From: Neorhodopirellula lusitana
GTDB lineage: Bacteria > Planctomycetota > Planctomycetia > Pirellulales > Pirellulaceae
Length of the DNA stretch: 64,000 nt
Reading direction: 5' to 3'
NCBI RefSeq assembly: GCF_900182915.1
Contig: NZ_FXUG01000004.1
Coordinates: 124,001-188,000 of the forward strand
Both the position numbers and the translations under genes were made by a program. Shown in pieces: positions 34,016-43,282 of this stretch; the first letter of the stretch is position 1, and each line of letters starts with the position of its first letter. The notes under the pieces are model-generated. The model was given only the letters and a program-made list of their open reading frames with translations, did no database searches and was not told the origin of the DNA.

Positions 34016-37000
34016 TCACCGGCTCAATTCGGTGCCGATCCATCTAGCCGGAAACAGACCAAAAAGGTGGTCGACATCGTCGCTTCTCAGTTGAGAAGCG
34101 ACCGGTATCTTCTCGCTGCTCAATTCGTTATCGACGAGTTTTTCGCTAGAGAGTGGCTCTTGCTTAGGGTCGATCAGATCCCCCAACTCTCCACCTCCTG
34201 AATGGGGACCTCCAGTCCGCAACGCTAGGGGAAGGTCAGAGAGCGTCTCTCCATAAGTTGCAGTGCGACCTTGTTTCATAGAAACGGCAACCACAGGTGC
34301 CGGCATGAGACCGAGCGGTTCGCTTTGTCCCACCACCTCGACATCGCCCGCAGGCAGGTTTAGGAAATTAATAATCTTGAGCACATCATAGCTGGTCACT
34401 GATAGATCATTGTTCACATCCGGATAGACGGGACCACTGGAGAGCGGTAGCGTTTCAACGTTGATTACATCGTAGTCATGAAGTTCATTGAGTAGGTTGA
34501 TGATCTGGAGTGCATCCAACGGACTGACTTGCCCGTCGTCATTGACATCGCTTTCCAGCCTGGGATTGTTCAGCCCGGCAATTGTCACGTTGATCAACCG
34601 AATCACGTTACTCGACATTCGACGCCCCGATCCATTTTCGAAGTCGATGTTCGCTCGAATCTCTGGTGGCCCCTGTGATGAAGGCTGCCAAATCAGGTGC
34701 TTAGCTATCGTTTCGACATCACCAACGGTGGAATCAACAAAGAGCGTTGCCGACCACACTTTGGCTGCCACGTCCCAGTTAAGACTAGCTACCCGACGTT
34801 CTCCCTCGTAAATCACATTATCATCCAGGGTGTGGCCATCGGGGATCTCGACAGAAAAGGGAGACGCTTCGCCGCCCCACTCGGGAAGTGAAATGGCAAA
34901 GCTCGCCCCTGCGTGCAGGCTAACGTCCTCAGCTCCCGCATTCCAACTCACTCCAGCGTCTGACGGACTGTTCGAACGCCCCCTCAAGAACGAAACGATG
35001 CTCGCGGAAGGATCTTCCAGAGCAGGTTGCGAGTTCAATACAGTTGCGATACGACTCAGCAACCGTTGCCAAGTTACTTGTTGAATCGCGTTATCTGAAT
35101 CGCTCAGCAGGGGCGTCCCTATGTCGATCGCACTATTGATCGCAGTAGGCAAGTCCTCCCAATCCTTAGCGACAACAAGACTGTCGATGGACGAGAGCAG
35201 TTGTTCCAGTTGAGTTGCTGATGCTGCATCCAGCTTTCCGGCAGCCACCTGCCCCCCAATCCAGTTTCCCACAGCTTCCGATCCTGTCTGTCGTTGGGCC
35301 AAGTGAATCAACATCAGCATCGCATCGTTGATTTCGGGGGCAGTGGTCTCGAGATCCCCAGTGGCAAGCCCCAATTCAAATGCGCGTTCCATCCAACGTC
35401 GCAGTGTGGCAATCGAAGCGTCGAAGGCCGTGGACACTGGACTTTCCAATGAGGAAAACGCTGCTTCACGCAGGGACTGCAATTCAGCTTTCTGAAGATC
35501 TGATACAGACGCAGAGATTCCATTGTGACGTTGACGTAGGAAGACAACGTCTTCCAAAATGGCGTTCACATTTGCAGCCGAAGAAAGAAGGGATGCGATA
35601 TCGACGCTACTAGCACTTTCCATCGCCGCAGCTATCTCGTCCGCATCGAGAGCCTTGATTGCTTCGGTCAGGCTATCGATGGTGCCGGCGTGCAGGCCGG
35701 CATCTAGCAACGACTGGCGAACTTCTGTAGGTAAGTCGTCGTTGCGATCCCAGTAGTCGACGACCGACTCAGCACTACTTATCGAGTTCAAAAGCGGGTT
35801 CAACACACGCTGTTTCCGAACCTGTTCCAGCTCGCTAAAGAACAGTTCGATCGTATACCCTGCTGCACTGGCAAGCTGCTCGATCTTCCAGCTCACATCG
35901 CCTGACTGATTCGCGCCGTCGGCCCGGTCAATCGAAGCAGTCCTCGCGTCACGAAGCGCGTTGATGATTTCGTTCACGCCGGCGAGGGCAAGCTCCGGAT
36001 CGATGGCACTAGGGTCACTTGAAGAAGTCAGTGTTGACCGATCAATTGAACCGAATTTGGTGTAGTCAAAGTTTGGCGGGTCTAACGCGGCCTGATAGTC
36101 ATTGCTAGACGCGAGCAACGAACCGACCAGTTGAGTTATCCCATACGAAATCGTCGATCCGGGACCATTTGCCTCACCGATCAAAATTCCAAGTTTAATG
36201 GTGGAGACTCGAGAGTAGGCTAACGACGTCAGAAACGATTCGAATCTTGCTTGCTTGGCTTCGGAGACAACCGCGGATATAAGCTCTGCAATTCCCATCG
36301 CCTCGACCTGGGCAGCACGCGGTTGATATTGCATGTTGAGAAGAACGTTCGCAGTTGGTCGAGCGGTCGCCTGCAGTTGTCGCACTTCCAGCACTGTATT
36401 GAACGCGCCAAGCAAAATTCCCTTCGCACTCGCCACTGCTGCCGCAATCGGTCCAGCAAGGTAAGCGAAGTCATCCAAAAGGTTATTGACCGTATCCAGA
36501 GCCATGCGTAATTCATTGTCGCGAAGTTTTCGCAGCGAGTCGTTTAGCGGGTTCTCGGACGGTATCCATTGCCAAAAAACTTCTTGCTCCATGACTATCG
36601 AGCCATGCCCCTTCGCTTCAATGCGAACTGATGGACTGTCCGATGATACTTCCACCAGTGTCACTTCATCTAGCACGGCAGGAAATGCATATGCCACATC
36701 TAAGGGAATCGGGCTGTTGTTCGTCAACGTTACGATGGAGACCGCTTTGGCTCGATAGTTTAACGGAGCGACAGGAGCCTCCAGTGATGCCTGAACATCA
36801 ATCACAGCTGAGATATCAAGACTATGCTCGTTGTTGTCTTCATTGCATTCTTCGAACTGCTTGAGCGAGTCAATCACAGCGATTAGGAAAGACTCGCCTT
36901 CACCAGGTGTCTGCATCTCAGCCGACGCCACTGAAAAATCAACCTCACCCTCGCTGCTTGTCAGCGTTGAAAGACGCGCAGCTGCCAAACGATCACTTGC

Positions 37001-38134
37001 GTCCCATTGACTGTCCTCGCTCCAGTACAAACTAACGTCTGAAATCGATGGTAGCCCAGGACCGAAAATTTCGTACTTTCCCGACACCCCTCCATCAAGC
37101 TGAAAGTCAAATGAGCGGAGAACAAGGTCAGGTTTTAAAGAAACTGTTATCTCATTGTTGTCCAAAACCTGGTCGCCTTGCATGTCAATCACGGTCTTGA
37201 ATCTCAATCCCGTTGATCCTTGAACCGGAAGACTGAAGCTGTCGTTCCTGACAGAGATTCGTCCAGTATTCCAGTACACGTCTTGGGAAAAAAGCTCTTC
37301 TACTTCCACGCCATACGCGTCGACAAGAACACCTCGCGCCGTACCAATCGGCACATTGTTGGCAACCTGAGGAAATGCCCCTATAACCTCAAACTCGGCA
37401 TGGAAGCACTGCTCGCCCGTGTCAGCGTCATTTCCCAAGTGGGCGCTGACGACGCGAGCATCCGTCGTGCCGGATGCAAGCGAGGTTAGCGTGCCTGTAA
37501 ACTGCGTATGGCCCGACTCCAACACCACGACTGGGCTCATCAACGACCAGTCGCCCGTCGAGGCTGCCAACAACCCTGGCGCATAGTCCGCAGGCCCAGT
37601 TCCACAAACACCTGTGTACTCGATGTCGGTGTAGTCATAGTTTGGAAAGCCAGTGGGACTGAGACCATAGGTTCCTCCAGAATCGTTAATTTCAACCGAA
37701 CTTGAAAACGTGTTTTTGTAGGTAGACCAATACGAATCCGATCCGGTAGTTGAACCTGAGAGCAGGATGTTTGATGCGGTCCCTGAATTCCAGTCCGAAT
37801 AGGCAATAGTTCCATTCAAAGCAGCGTTACCGCTGTACCTGTCCCGATATGATTGGCTATATCCGCTACAACTCTCATATCTTCCCTGGAAGTCTCCGGT
37901 GAATGTCCCCGATACCGTGAACGGAAAATCGCGATAGTTCACCTCCAACGACGCGGCCAGCAATTGCCGTCGCTCAAGGATTTCAAGCTTGTGATTCCTA
38001 CCGACACGAAGCTTTTGTCGACGCTCCTTTTCGGTTGAATTGCGGCGGCCTACGTGTGTCTTCCTACAAACTTCTCTAATGGTAGAACCCAACATGATTT
38101 TGGTCCGGAGTGAAGGAAATCGGTGCGAAACCAT
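34016..38134 (-). CDS. Giant secreted protein with planctomycete LEILERRQLLA signal, CARDB-like and dockerin domains
   Basis: The protein has 1372 residues; an alternative start is the ATG at 38095. A basic N-terminus leads to LEILERRQLLA (residues 50-60), the planctomycete-type export and sorting motif. Then come a beta-rich region (60-300), a CARDB-like domain (about 335-450; ESFLIAVIDSLKQFEECNED), a long helical middle region rich in Ala, Ser and Leu (about 500-1080) and a C-terminal type I dockerin (about 1190-1270). The dockerin has two Ca2+-loop repeats: DVNDDGQVSPLDALQIINLL and DVNNDLSVTSYDVLKIINFL. The stretch looks lower in GC than its neighbours. No cohesin partner is in the window. 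Function unknown; probably a surface or envelope protein. Confidence 0.8.
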   Translation of the reverse strand: MVSHRFPSLRTKIMLGSTIREVCRKTHVGRRNSTEKERRQKLRVGRNHKLEILERRQLLAASLEVNYRDFPFTVSGTFTGDFQGRYESCSGYSQSYRDRYSGNAALNGTIAYSDWNSGTASNILLSGSTTGSDSYWSTYKNTFSSSVEINDSGGTYGLSPTGFPNYDYTDIEYTGVCGTGPADYAPGLLAASTGDWSLMSPVVVLESGHTQFTGTLTSLASGTTDARVVSAHLGNDADTGEQCFHAEFEVIGAFPQVANNVPIGTARGVLVDAYGVEVEELFSQDVYWNTGRISVRNDSFSLPVQGSTGLRFKTVIDMQGDQVLDNNEITVSLKPDLVLRSFDFQLDGGVSGKYEIFGPGLPSISDVSLYWSEDSQWDASDRLAAARLSTLTSSEGEVDFSVASAEMQTPGEGESFLIAVIDSLKQFEECNEDNNEHSLDISAVIDVQASLEAPVAPLNYRAKAVSIVTLTNNSPIPLDVAYAFPAVLDEVTLVEVSSDSPSVRIEAKGHGSIVMEQEVFWQWIPSENPLNDSLRKLRDNELRMALDTVNNLLDDFAYLAGPIAAAVASAKGILLGAFNTVLEVRQLQATARPTANVLLNMQYQPRAAQVEAMGIAELISAVVSEAKQARFESFLTSLAYSRVSTIKLGILIGEANGPGSTISYGITQLVGSLLASSNDYQAALDPPNFDYTKFGSIDRSTLTSSSDPSAIDPELALAGVNEIINALRDARTASIDRADGANQSGDVSWKIEQLASAAGYTIELFFSELEQVRKQRVLNPLLNSISSAESVVDYWDRNDDLPTEVRQSLLDAGLHAGTIDSLTEAIKALDADEIAAAMESASSVDIASLLSSAANVNAILEDVVFLRQRHNGISASVSDLQKAELQSLREAAFSSLESPVSTAFDASIATLRRWMERAFELGLATGDLETTAPEINDAMLMLIHLAQRQTGSEAVGNWIGGQVAAGKLDAASATQLEQLLSSIDSLVVAKDWEDLPTAINSAIDIGTPLLSDSDNAIQQVTWQRLLSRIATVLNSQPALEDPSASIVSFLRGRSNSPSDAGVSWNAGAEDVSLHAGASFAISLPEWGGEASPFSVEIPDGHTLDDNVIYEGERRVASLNWDVAAKVWSATLFVDSTVGDVETIAKHLIWQPSSQGPPEIRANIDFENGSGRRMSSNVIRLINVTIAGLNNPRLESDVNDDGQVSPLDALQIINLLNELHDYDVINVETLPLSSGPVYPDVNNDLSVTSYDVLKIINFLNLPAGDVEVVGQSEPLGLMPAPVVAVSMKQGRTATYGETLSDLPLALRTGGPHSGGGELGDLIDPKQEPLSSEKLVDNELSSEKIPVASQLRSDDVDHLFGLFPARWIGTELSR

Positions 38135-38442
38135 GGCTCGAAATCGACGCCAACCTCCCCTATACTAACACCACAGGGCCCACCCCGGACCCCTCTACAG
38201 ATATTCTGGTAGTGCATACCAATATTGAAAGCAATTAAATCCTGGAACCGCTATTGCGTTCACACCGAGTTGATTTCCCCAGGCCTTTCCAATGTCGGGT
38301 GAAGGCAACTAATTCGCGCATGCCTAAAACAAGTAATTTGCCATGCTGGTTTTCAGTCGACATTGAAGTCGTTTTTCAGCCTCGACGGGCTCACCTTCGC
38401 CATTTAGGTCGCCGAATAGTCTTGCCCATTCGAACGAGCTCG
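38135..38442. other. Gap of 308 bp upstream of the giant gene
   Basis: I see no gene, array or clear hairpin here. The stretch is AT-richer than its surroundings (around 38170-38280) and should contain the promoter of the dockerin protein gene. Confidence 0.45.
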
Positions 38443-39684
38443 CTATTGCGATTGTGCGGCCAGTTTGAGGACACCTTCATAAGCATCGACCATTCGTGGC
38501 CAACTGAATTGACGTGCCGTGTCCGGCCCGTTGCTGGCCATTTGCTGGCGAAGCTTGGTGTCAATCAATACGTGGCTCAGGCCCTCGGTCAATGACTCAA
38601 CTTGATTCTTGACCAACCACCCATTCTCACCGTGACGAATCGTGTCGCGGACACTTCCACCCGCGTCCACCGCAACCACGGCCACTCCCGCCGCCATCGC
38701 CTCCAGCATCGCCGAAGGAAATCCTTCATAGCGACTCGGCAAAACGAACACGTCGCTCGCCTGAAGACAACTCGACACGGGGCTAACCCATCCCATGAAC
38801 TCCACCCGATCGGCCACCCCAAGCTCTTGGGCTAACAGCCGCAATGGCTCCGCTTCCGATCCGTCGCCCAAAATCGCCAGTCGCCAATCCGGAACTCCCT
38901 GGACCATTTGAAGTTCGACGACGGCACGCAACAAACGATCGAAACCCTTTTCGTGCTCAAGGCGTCCCATCGCAATCAATCGAAGCGGCTCACCGTCTGT
39001 CGGTGCTACCGGTTCGGCTGGTGCAACTTCCTCGACCGCTGAACCGATCACAATCGGCGTCACGCCGGTCATGCGAGTGAGTGTCGCTGCAACGTCGGAA
39101 CTCAAGCAGACCACCGCGGCAGCCCGTCGGTACACGCGTCGCCGCAACCACTCACGCACCGGTCCTAGCGACTGCCTAGCCGGATCGCTGCGTTCGCTAA
39201 CGACGATGGGTGGACAGCCCCGCAGTCCGATCGTCGCCAATAACGTCAGCACATTGGTCCAGTCACAAAACGACAGCACCACCTGATACTCACCGCCGCG
39301 GATCGCTCGCCGGATCGCAACCAAGCGTTTCCAAAGTGACACCGGTCGCTGTGCCGTGGACAGGACACTCAGCGGCGTGCGCTGAACTCGACCGGAAACC
39401 TTGTGACGATCCGCCCGGCCATCGTCCAGCGTCATCAGCGTGACCTCATGCCCACGGTCCGCCAGTCGCGACGCGAGTCCCGCCATGACGCGTTCCGCCC
39501 CCCCACCATCGAGCGAGTGGATCACACACGCCATTCGAAGAGGGCGAATCGCGTTTCCCGCCCCGGGAAGCGGCTCACCTCGCATGGGGACGTCCGCCAG
39601 CTTGTCATTCGGCTTCGACGCATCCGAACGATTGCCTGACAGGTCGGATATTTGTGGAGGGAAATCAGACAAAGATTTGCTCAA
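38443..39684 (-). CDS. Glycosyltransferase family 4 (GT-B fold)
   Basis: The protein has 413 residues. A polar N-terminus is followed by the GT-B N-domain starting at RMACVIHSLDGGGAERVMAG, with the Gly-rich acceptor-side motif typical of GT4. The C-domain has MGRLEHEKGFDRLLRAVVEL and the donor-binding EX7E element in FVLPSRYEGFPSAMLEAMAA. It transfers a sugar from a nucleotide donor during synthesis of a cell-surface glycan. There are no other polysaccharide genes around it, so the product is unknown. No signal peptide; it would act on the cytoplasmic face. Confidence 0.88.
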   Translation of the reverse strand: MSKSLSDFPPQISDLSGNRSDASKPNDKLADVPMRGEPLPGAGNAIRPLRMACVIHSLDGGGAERVMAGLASRLADRGHEVTLMTLDDGRADRHKVSGRVQRTPLSVLSTAQRPVSLWKRLVAIRRAIRGGEYQVVLSFCDWTNVLTLLATIGLRGCPPIVVSERSDPARQSLGPVREWLRRRVYRRAAAVVCLSSDVAATLTRMTGVTPIVIGSAVEEVAPAEPVAPTDGEPLRLIAMGRLEHEKGFDRLLRAVVELQMVQGVPDWRLAILGDGSEAEPLRLLAQELGVADRVEFMGWVSPVSSCLQASDVFVLPSRYEGFPSAMLEAMAAGVAVVAVDAGGSVRDTIRHGENGWLVKNQVESLTEGLSHVLIDTKLRQQMASNGPDTARQFSWPRMVDAYEGVLKLAAQSQ

Positions 39685-39895
39685 AGTGTCATTGGTTCTA
39701 TTTGCAAGGATTGTGAGGGGTAATTAACGTGGAGTCGACACGGGGGTGTTTTGGGTGATCCGCAATCGGAACATCCAGTTTAACTTCCATTGAAACCCCT
39801 GAACCGCGCCGGATGCCATACTTCCCAAAGGAAGATGGATGATCTGCCCAGCGGTTTCCATCCTTGTCATTGCGACGAGGGAAAGCAGACAACTA

Positions 39896-40453
39896 ATGAA
39901 TCGTTTGCCATTGTCGACTCGTTCGGCCGGTCGTTTTTTGTGTCGCCCAGTGCGAATCGCAGCCATTCTGGCCATCGTCGTGCTTGCCGCCACAGCCAGC
40001 GAATCCGAAGCCCAAGCCCAGTGCTTCGGCTTCCAACCCTACGGCTTCTACCAGCCATACGGAATCCAGTACCGCTCTAGCGTTCCCACACCACCGTATT
40101 TCTCGGTCAGCCCACCGGTTTACTACGGCACCCGGCACTACCGTCCATACGGGGTCAGCCCGTTCTCGGCACCGCCCCAGGTCTCAGCAGGCAACAGCTA
40201 TCAAAGCCAACCCGCTGCCTCGGGCATGCGTCAACGCAGCTACGGTGGCCCAGTCGGAAACCCCTTCATTTGCGTGTCCAACTCCCCGTCGACCCAGTCG
40301 AAAAACACCAATGAGTCAGGCAGCGTGAATACTGCCAACGAACTGGTCTCGACCAACAAGTCGTTCGTTCCCGGTCAGGTCCAATCGAACCCGTTTGTGG
40401 ACACCGAAGTGCATTTCGCAAGCCGCGAAACAGCAAAAACGGCCAACCGCTAA
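39896..40453 (+). CDS. Exported protein of unknown function, rich in Tyr, Pro and Ser
   Basis: From the ATG at 39896 (MNRLPLSTRSAG) the protein has 185 residues with a signal peptide (RIAAILAIVVLAATASESEA, cleavage expected near AEAQA). The N-terminal mature part has repeated Tyr/Pro/Gly motifs (FQPYGFYQPYG, YRSSVPTPPYF, YYGTRHYRPYG). The C-terminal half is polar, rich in Ser, Asn and Thr, with a single conserved-looking GGPVGNPFICVSNS segment. I do not recognise a family. The last codons overlap by 4 bp the convergent gene that ends at 40450. Confidence 0.6.
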   Translation: MNRLPLSTRSAGRFLCRPVRIAAILAIVVLAATASESEAQAQCFGFQPYGFYQPYGIQYRSSVPTPPYFSVSPPVYYGTRHYRPYGVSPFSAPPQVSAGNSYQSQPAASGMRQRSYGGPVGNPFICVSNSPSTQSKNTNESGSVNTANELVSTNKSFVPGQVQSNPFVDTEVHFASRETAKTANR

Positions 40454-42027
40454 AACGGTTCCCGCAGGATTCTCTTCAAGGCACCCGGCGTGATCGCGGT
40501 GCCTTCATGCTCGATGTACTGCAAGTAAGGCATTCCCTCTAGGTGAACCAAGCCAGCGTCAGTGATGCTGGTTTGGTCCAACCCGAGTCCACTTAGCAGT
40601 CTTAAACCAGCGAGCCAACGCAGGTCACTGTCTTGCACCGAAGTGCCAGCCAACTGCACCTGGGACAGGTTTGGCAAACCATGCAAATGGACTAAGAGCG
40701 CCGGATCGAAGTTCTCCGGCGTGAACGCGAGCGCGTTGACGGGTTGATCCAACGCAGGCCGAAGCATCCGGACGCCAGCATTCTTGAACGCGAAAATGGC
40801 TCGTGGCGTGTCTAGCCCGATTCCAGCCACGCCGCGTAGATCTCCCGGACGAGCCAAAGCCGGATCGCCGTTACGAACACGAGCGTCATTCTTGCCAATC
40901 GCGTCCATGGAAAAAAAGGAATCCGCATCGATCTCGATAGCCCGGCGATCTTCACCCAAGACAAAGTAAGCGTCGTCCAACAGTGGACGCGGGTCCGAAA
41001 CATGCAGCTTGTCGCCGGGTGCGGCATACTGCTCGAAATAGATTTCAAGCGTTCGACGTTCATTGGGAAACGGAACCGCAAGGTCACTCCAACCACGAAT
41101 CTTGTGCACACCGTCACGTGTCGTGATCAGCCCGTTGGGAATGCATCCGGAATACAACACGTTTGCAAATCCATGATCCACCCAGCCGACATAGAAACCA
41201 AGCGGAGCGATGAAACAGGCCGCGGCGAACACGGTTTCGGATCGTCTTTGCGGCATCCAAAATTCGCTGGGCTTCCAGGAATTCGATTGCCACATGATCC
41301 AACCGCCGACAACCGCGGTCGCTAGATTCCATGGAATCACACTCTCGTTCCAATTCACCATCAGTGGCGACAGGGTCACAACGATCCCAACGTGCATTAG
41401 AACGCATGGAACCGCGGCCCAACGCGGGCGAAAACAAGCTAGCACCCCGACAACCATCTCAACAACCGCAATGCCCCAACCCAAAACCTGAGTGCTGAAG
41501 TACCCGTTCCAATCAGTCCGCGCGGTCAGCCATGCGAGACCATGCCCGAACCAGTCCGGCGAGACTGCTTTGTGAAGCCCCGCCCACAACCACATTGCCG
41601 CCAACAACCACCGCGCACACACTCGTGCTCGATCCCAAACGCAGGCCGCCATCAACAACGCGATCGCATAAAACTGAGGCTGCAACCGGAATTGATCAAA
41701 GAAGCTCGCGACCAAAAGCACCGCCCAGTGCAACAAAAGGCCCTGACGCGGAACGCAGCACACCAAGACCAGCGAACCAACTATCAGCCAACCGAATGAA
41801 AACGGCGGCAGATCAATCGTGGGCAAATTGGGCGGCACCGTTCGGGCCAACCACAGCGGCCACGTGATCCAAACGGTAACAGCCTGACACAGGGTGGCAA
41901 AAACAAGCAGACCGTATTGAGTCGGCTTCGGCAGCGCTGCCCAAGCGAAATTCAAAACGAACTTGCCAGCGTTTGAGCCTGGCGATTCCGAAGCGGTGTC
42001 AAGCGTTGGATTCATCGGCCCCAGCAA
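40450..42027 (-). CDS. Polytopic membrane protein (HTTM/DoxX-like) with leucine-rich C-terminal tail
   Basis: The protein has 525 residues; ATGs at 42027 or four codons later are both possible. The first 265 residues hold about seven hydrophobic segments, including LLAAMWLWAGLHKAVSPDWF, which resembles the HTTM/DoxX pattern. The middle part (about 290-420) is soluble. The C-terminal 85 residues have leucine-rich-repeat-like spacing: LPNLSQVQLAGTSVQDSDLR, LRLLSGLGLDQTSITDAGLV and MPYLQYIEHEGTAITPGALK, the planctomycete type of LRR. A membrane domain plus a short LRR tail is unusual. Function unknown. Confidence 0.65.
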   Translation of the reverse strand: MLGPMNPTLDTASESPGSNAGKFVLNFAWAALPKPTQYGLLVFATLCQAVTVWITWPLWLARTVPPNLPTIDLPPFSFGWLIVGSLVLVCCVPRQGLLLHWAVLLVASFFDQFRLQPQFYAIALLMAACVWDRARVCARWLLAAMWLWAGLHKAVSPDWFGHGLAWLTARTDWNGYFSTQVLGWGIAVVEMVVGVLACFRPRWAAVPCVLMHVGIVVTLSPLMVNWNESVIPWNLATAVVGGWIMWQSNSWKPSEFWMPQRRSETVFAAACFIAPLGFYVGWVDHGFANVLYSGCIPNGLITTRDGVHKIRGWSDLAVPFPNERRTLEIYFEQYAAPGDKLHVSDPRPLLDDAYFVLGEDRRAIEIDADSFFSMDAIGKNDARVRNGDPALARPGDLRGVAGIGLDTPRAIFAFKNAGVRMLRPALDQPVNALAFTPENFDPALLVHLHGLPNLSQVQLAGTSVQDSDLRWLAGLRLLSGLGLDQTSITDAGLVHLEGMPYLQYIEHEGTAITPGALKRILREPF

Positions 42028-42094
42028 GCTTGGCCAACTGAAACATAGAATCGTTCAACTTAAGAACCTCCCGCATGTCAATCAAACCAGGTTC

Positions 42095-43282
42095 CTATTC
42101 AAGCGAGATGTCGACCCAAACCATCCGATGGTCTGTCGCTTGAACCGCCTTCCCTAGAACCTGCCCATCGACCGGCCAAACCACTTCACTGGCCACGACT
42201 GACAAGTCCGACGAAGGCAAAACATAGTCGACACGCACTTGGCGACGGCCAAACAACGCGGTCGCGATACCGTGTGCATCGCTTTTGGGCTCAACGTCAT
42301 TCACCCGCTCGTGCGAAATCAGGTTCGCAATCGCCGATCGAATGCTGTCGCCGCTATTGGGATCTGAATTCAAATCCCCAGCGATCACAAAAGAGGCGTC
42401 ACTTGGTAAACCGCCCGCTGCACCAGAATCGTCCACTAAATAATCAACATCGGAACTAGAAATGTAGTCGATCCAAAAGCGGATCTCGTCGTGGTTACGT
42501 TTGCCGTTGCGATCTTCTTTTCCGTCAAACACAGGCGGCGTTGGATGACTGGCTAACAGATGCAGGGCCTGTGTTTTGCCGCCAACTTCAACTCGAATCG
42601 GGACGTCGACATGGTTCTTGCTGGACAATCGCAACTTCTTCCAAACCGAATCCGAATGGTACGGCTCGCCGCTCACTGGATTGATCGGCCGAAGTGCTTC
42701 GGGTAGATCAGCCCAACGAAATTCCTGGAAAGTGCGGATCGCTGCTTGATCGATTGGAAACTTGGAGAGCACAGACATCGCGTATTGGCCTGGATACTTG
42801 CCGAAGCCCCAAGCATCCACGGGTAGATAGCGTTTCCCATCGCCATTGATATCCACATCGGCTAAGACGCCTGTGTTGGTGGGAATCGACCAACGATAGG
42901 GATAGGCACCATTCAAGTAACCATCCGCAAAAGCGTCGAGCGTAGAGCCGTCCGCGTCGTGATCAATCTCACACAACAGCAAAACATCAGGCTGAACCTG
43001 ATTGATTACCTTGGCGAGATTGATCGCCTTCGCATCCGAACCGCCGGCCAACTTTTGTTTGACCTCCCCAGCCCGGTCGCCGTACAGCGACACGTTCATG
43101 GATGCGACGCGGAACGTGTTTTGTCCGTTCACGGGCGTTGCCCCCAATCCGAGTATCGACAACGTCAACAAGCCAAGTGCCAAGGCAGGGCGATTAAGAA
43201 TTGCTGTGCAGAGATTCAATCGCGGCGAGCGTCGGAGGATCACAGATTCGAAACTTCGTCGTGCGTCCGTCAGCGTCGTCAT
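42095..43282 (-). CDS. Secreted endonuclease/exonuclease/phosphatase (EEP) family protein
   Basis: The protein has 395 residues. The N-terminus carries a hydrophobic signal (ALALGLLTLSILGLGATPVN, then GQ) after about 35 leading residues. EEP motifs in order are FRVASMNVSLYGD, LLLCEIDHDADGS, HLLASHPTPPVFDG, VIAGDLNSDPNSGD, VRVDYVLPSSD and ATDHRMVWVDI, so the metal and catalytic Asn, Glu, His, Asp and Asp-His residues are present. It is likely a periplasmic or extracellular nuclease or phosphatase. The assigned ATG lies 89 bp inside the end of the FtsK-like gene; no later ATG precedes the signal, so a coupled start or an alternative codon is possible. Confidence 0.8.
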   Translation of the reverse strand: MTTLTDARRSFESVILRRSPRLNLCTAILNRPALALGLLTLSILGLGATPVNGQNTFRVASMNVSLYGDRAGEVKQKLAGGSDAKAINLAKVINQVQPDVLLLCEIDHDADGSTLDAFADGYLNGAYPYRWSIPTNTGVLADVDINGDGKRYLPVDAWGFGKYPGQYAMSVLSKFPIDQAAIRTFQEFRWADLPEALRPINPVSGEPYHSDSVWKKLRLSSKNHVDVPIRVEVGGKTQALHLLASHPTPPVFDGKEDRNGKRNHDEIRFWIDYISSSDVDYLVDDSGAAGGLPSDASFVIAGDLNSDPNSGDSIRSAIANLISHERVNDVEPKSDAHGIATALFGRRQVRVDYVLPSSDLSVVASEVVWPVDGQVLGKAVQATDHRMVWVDISLE

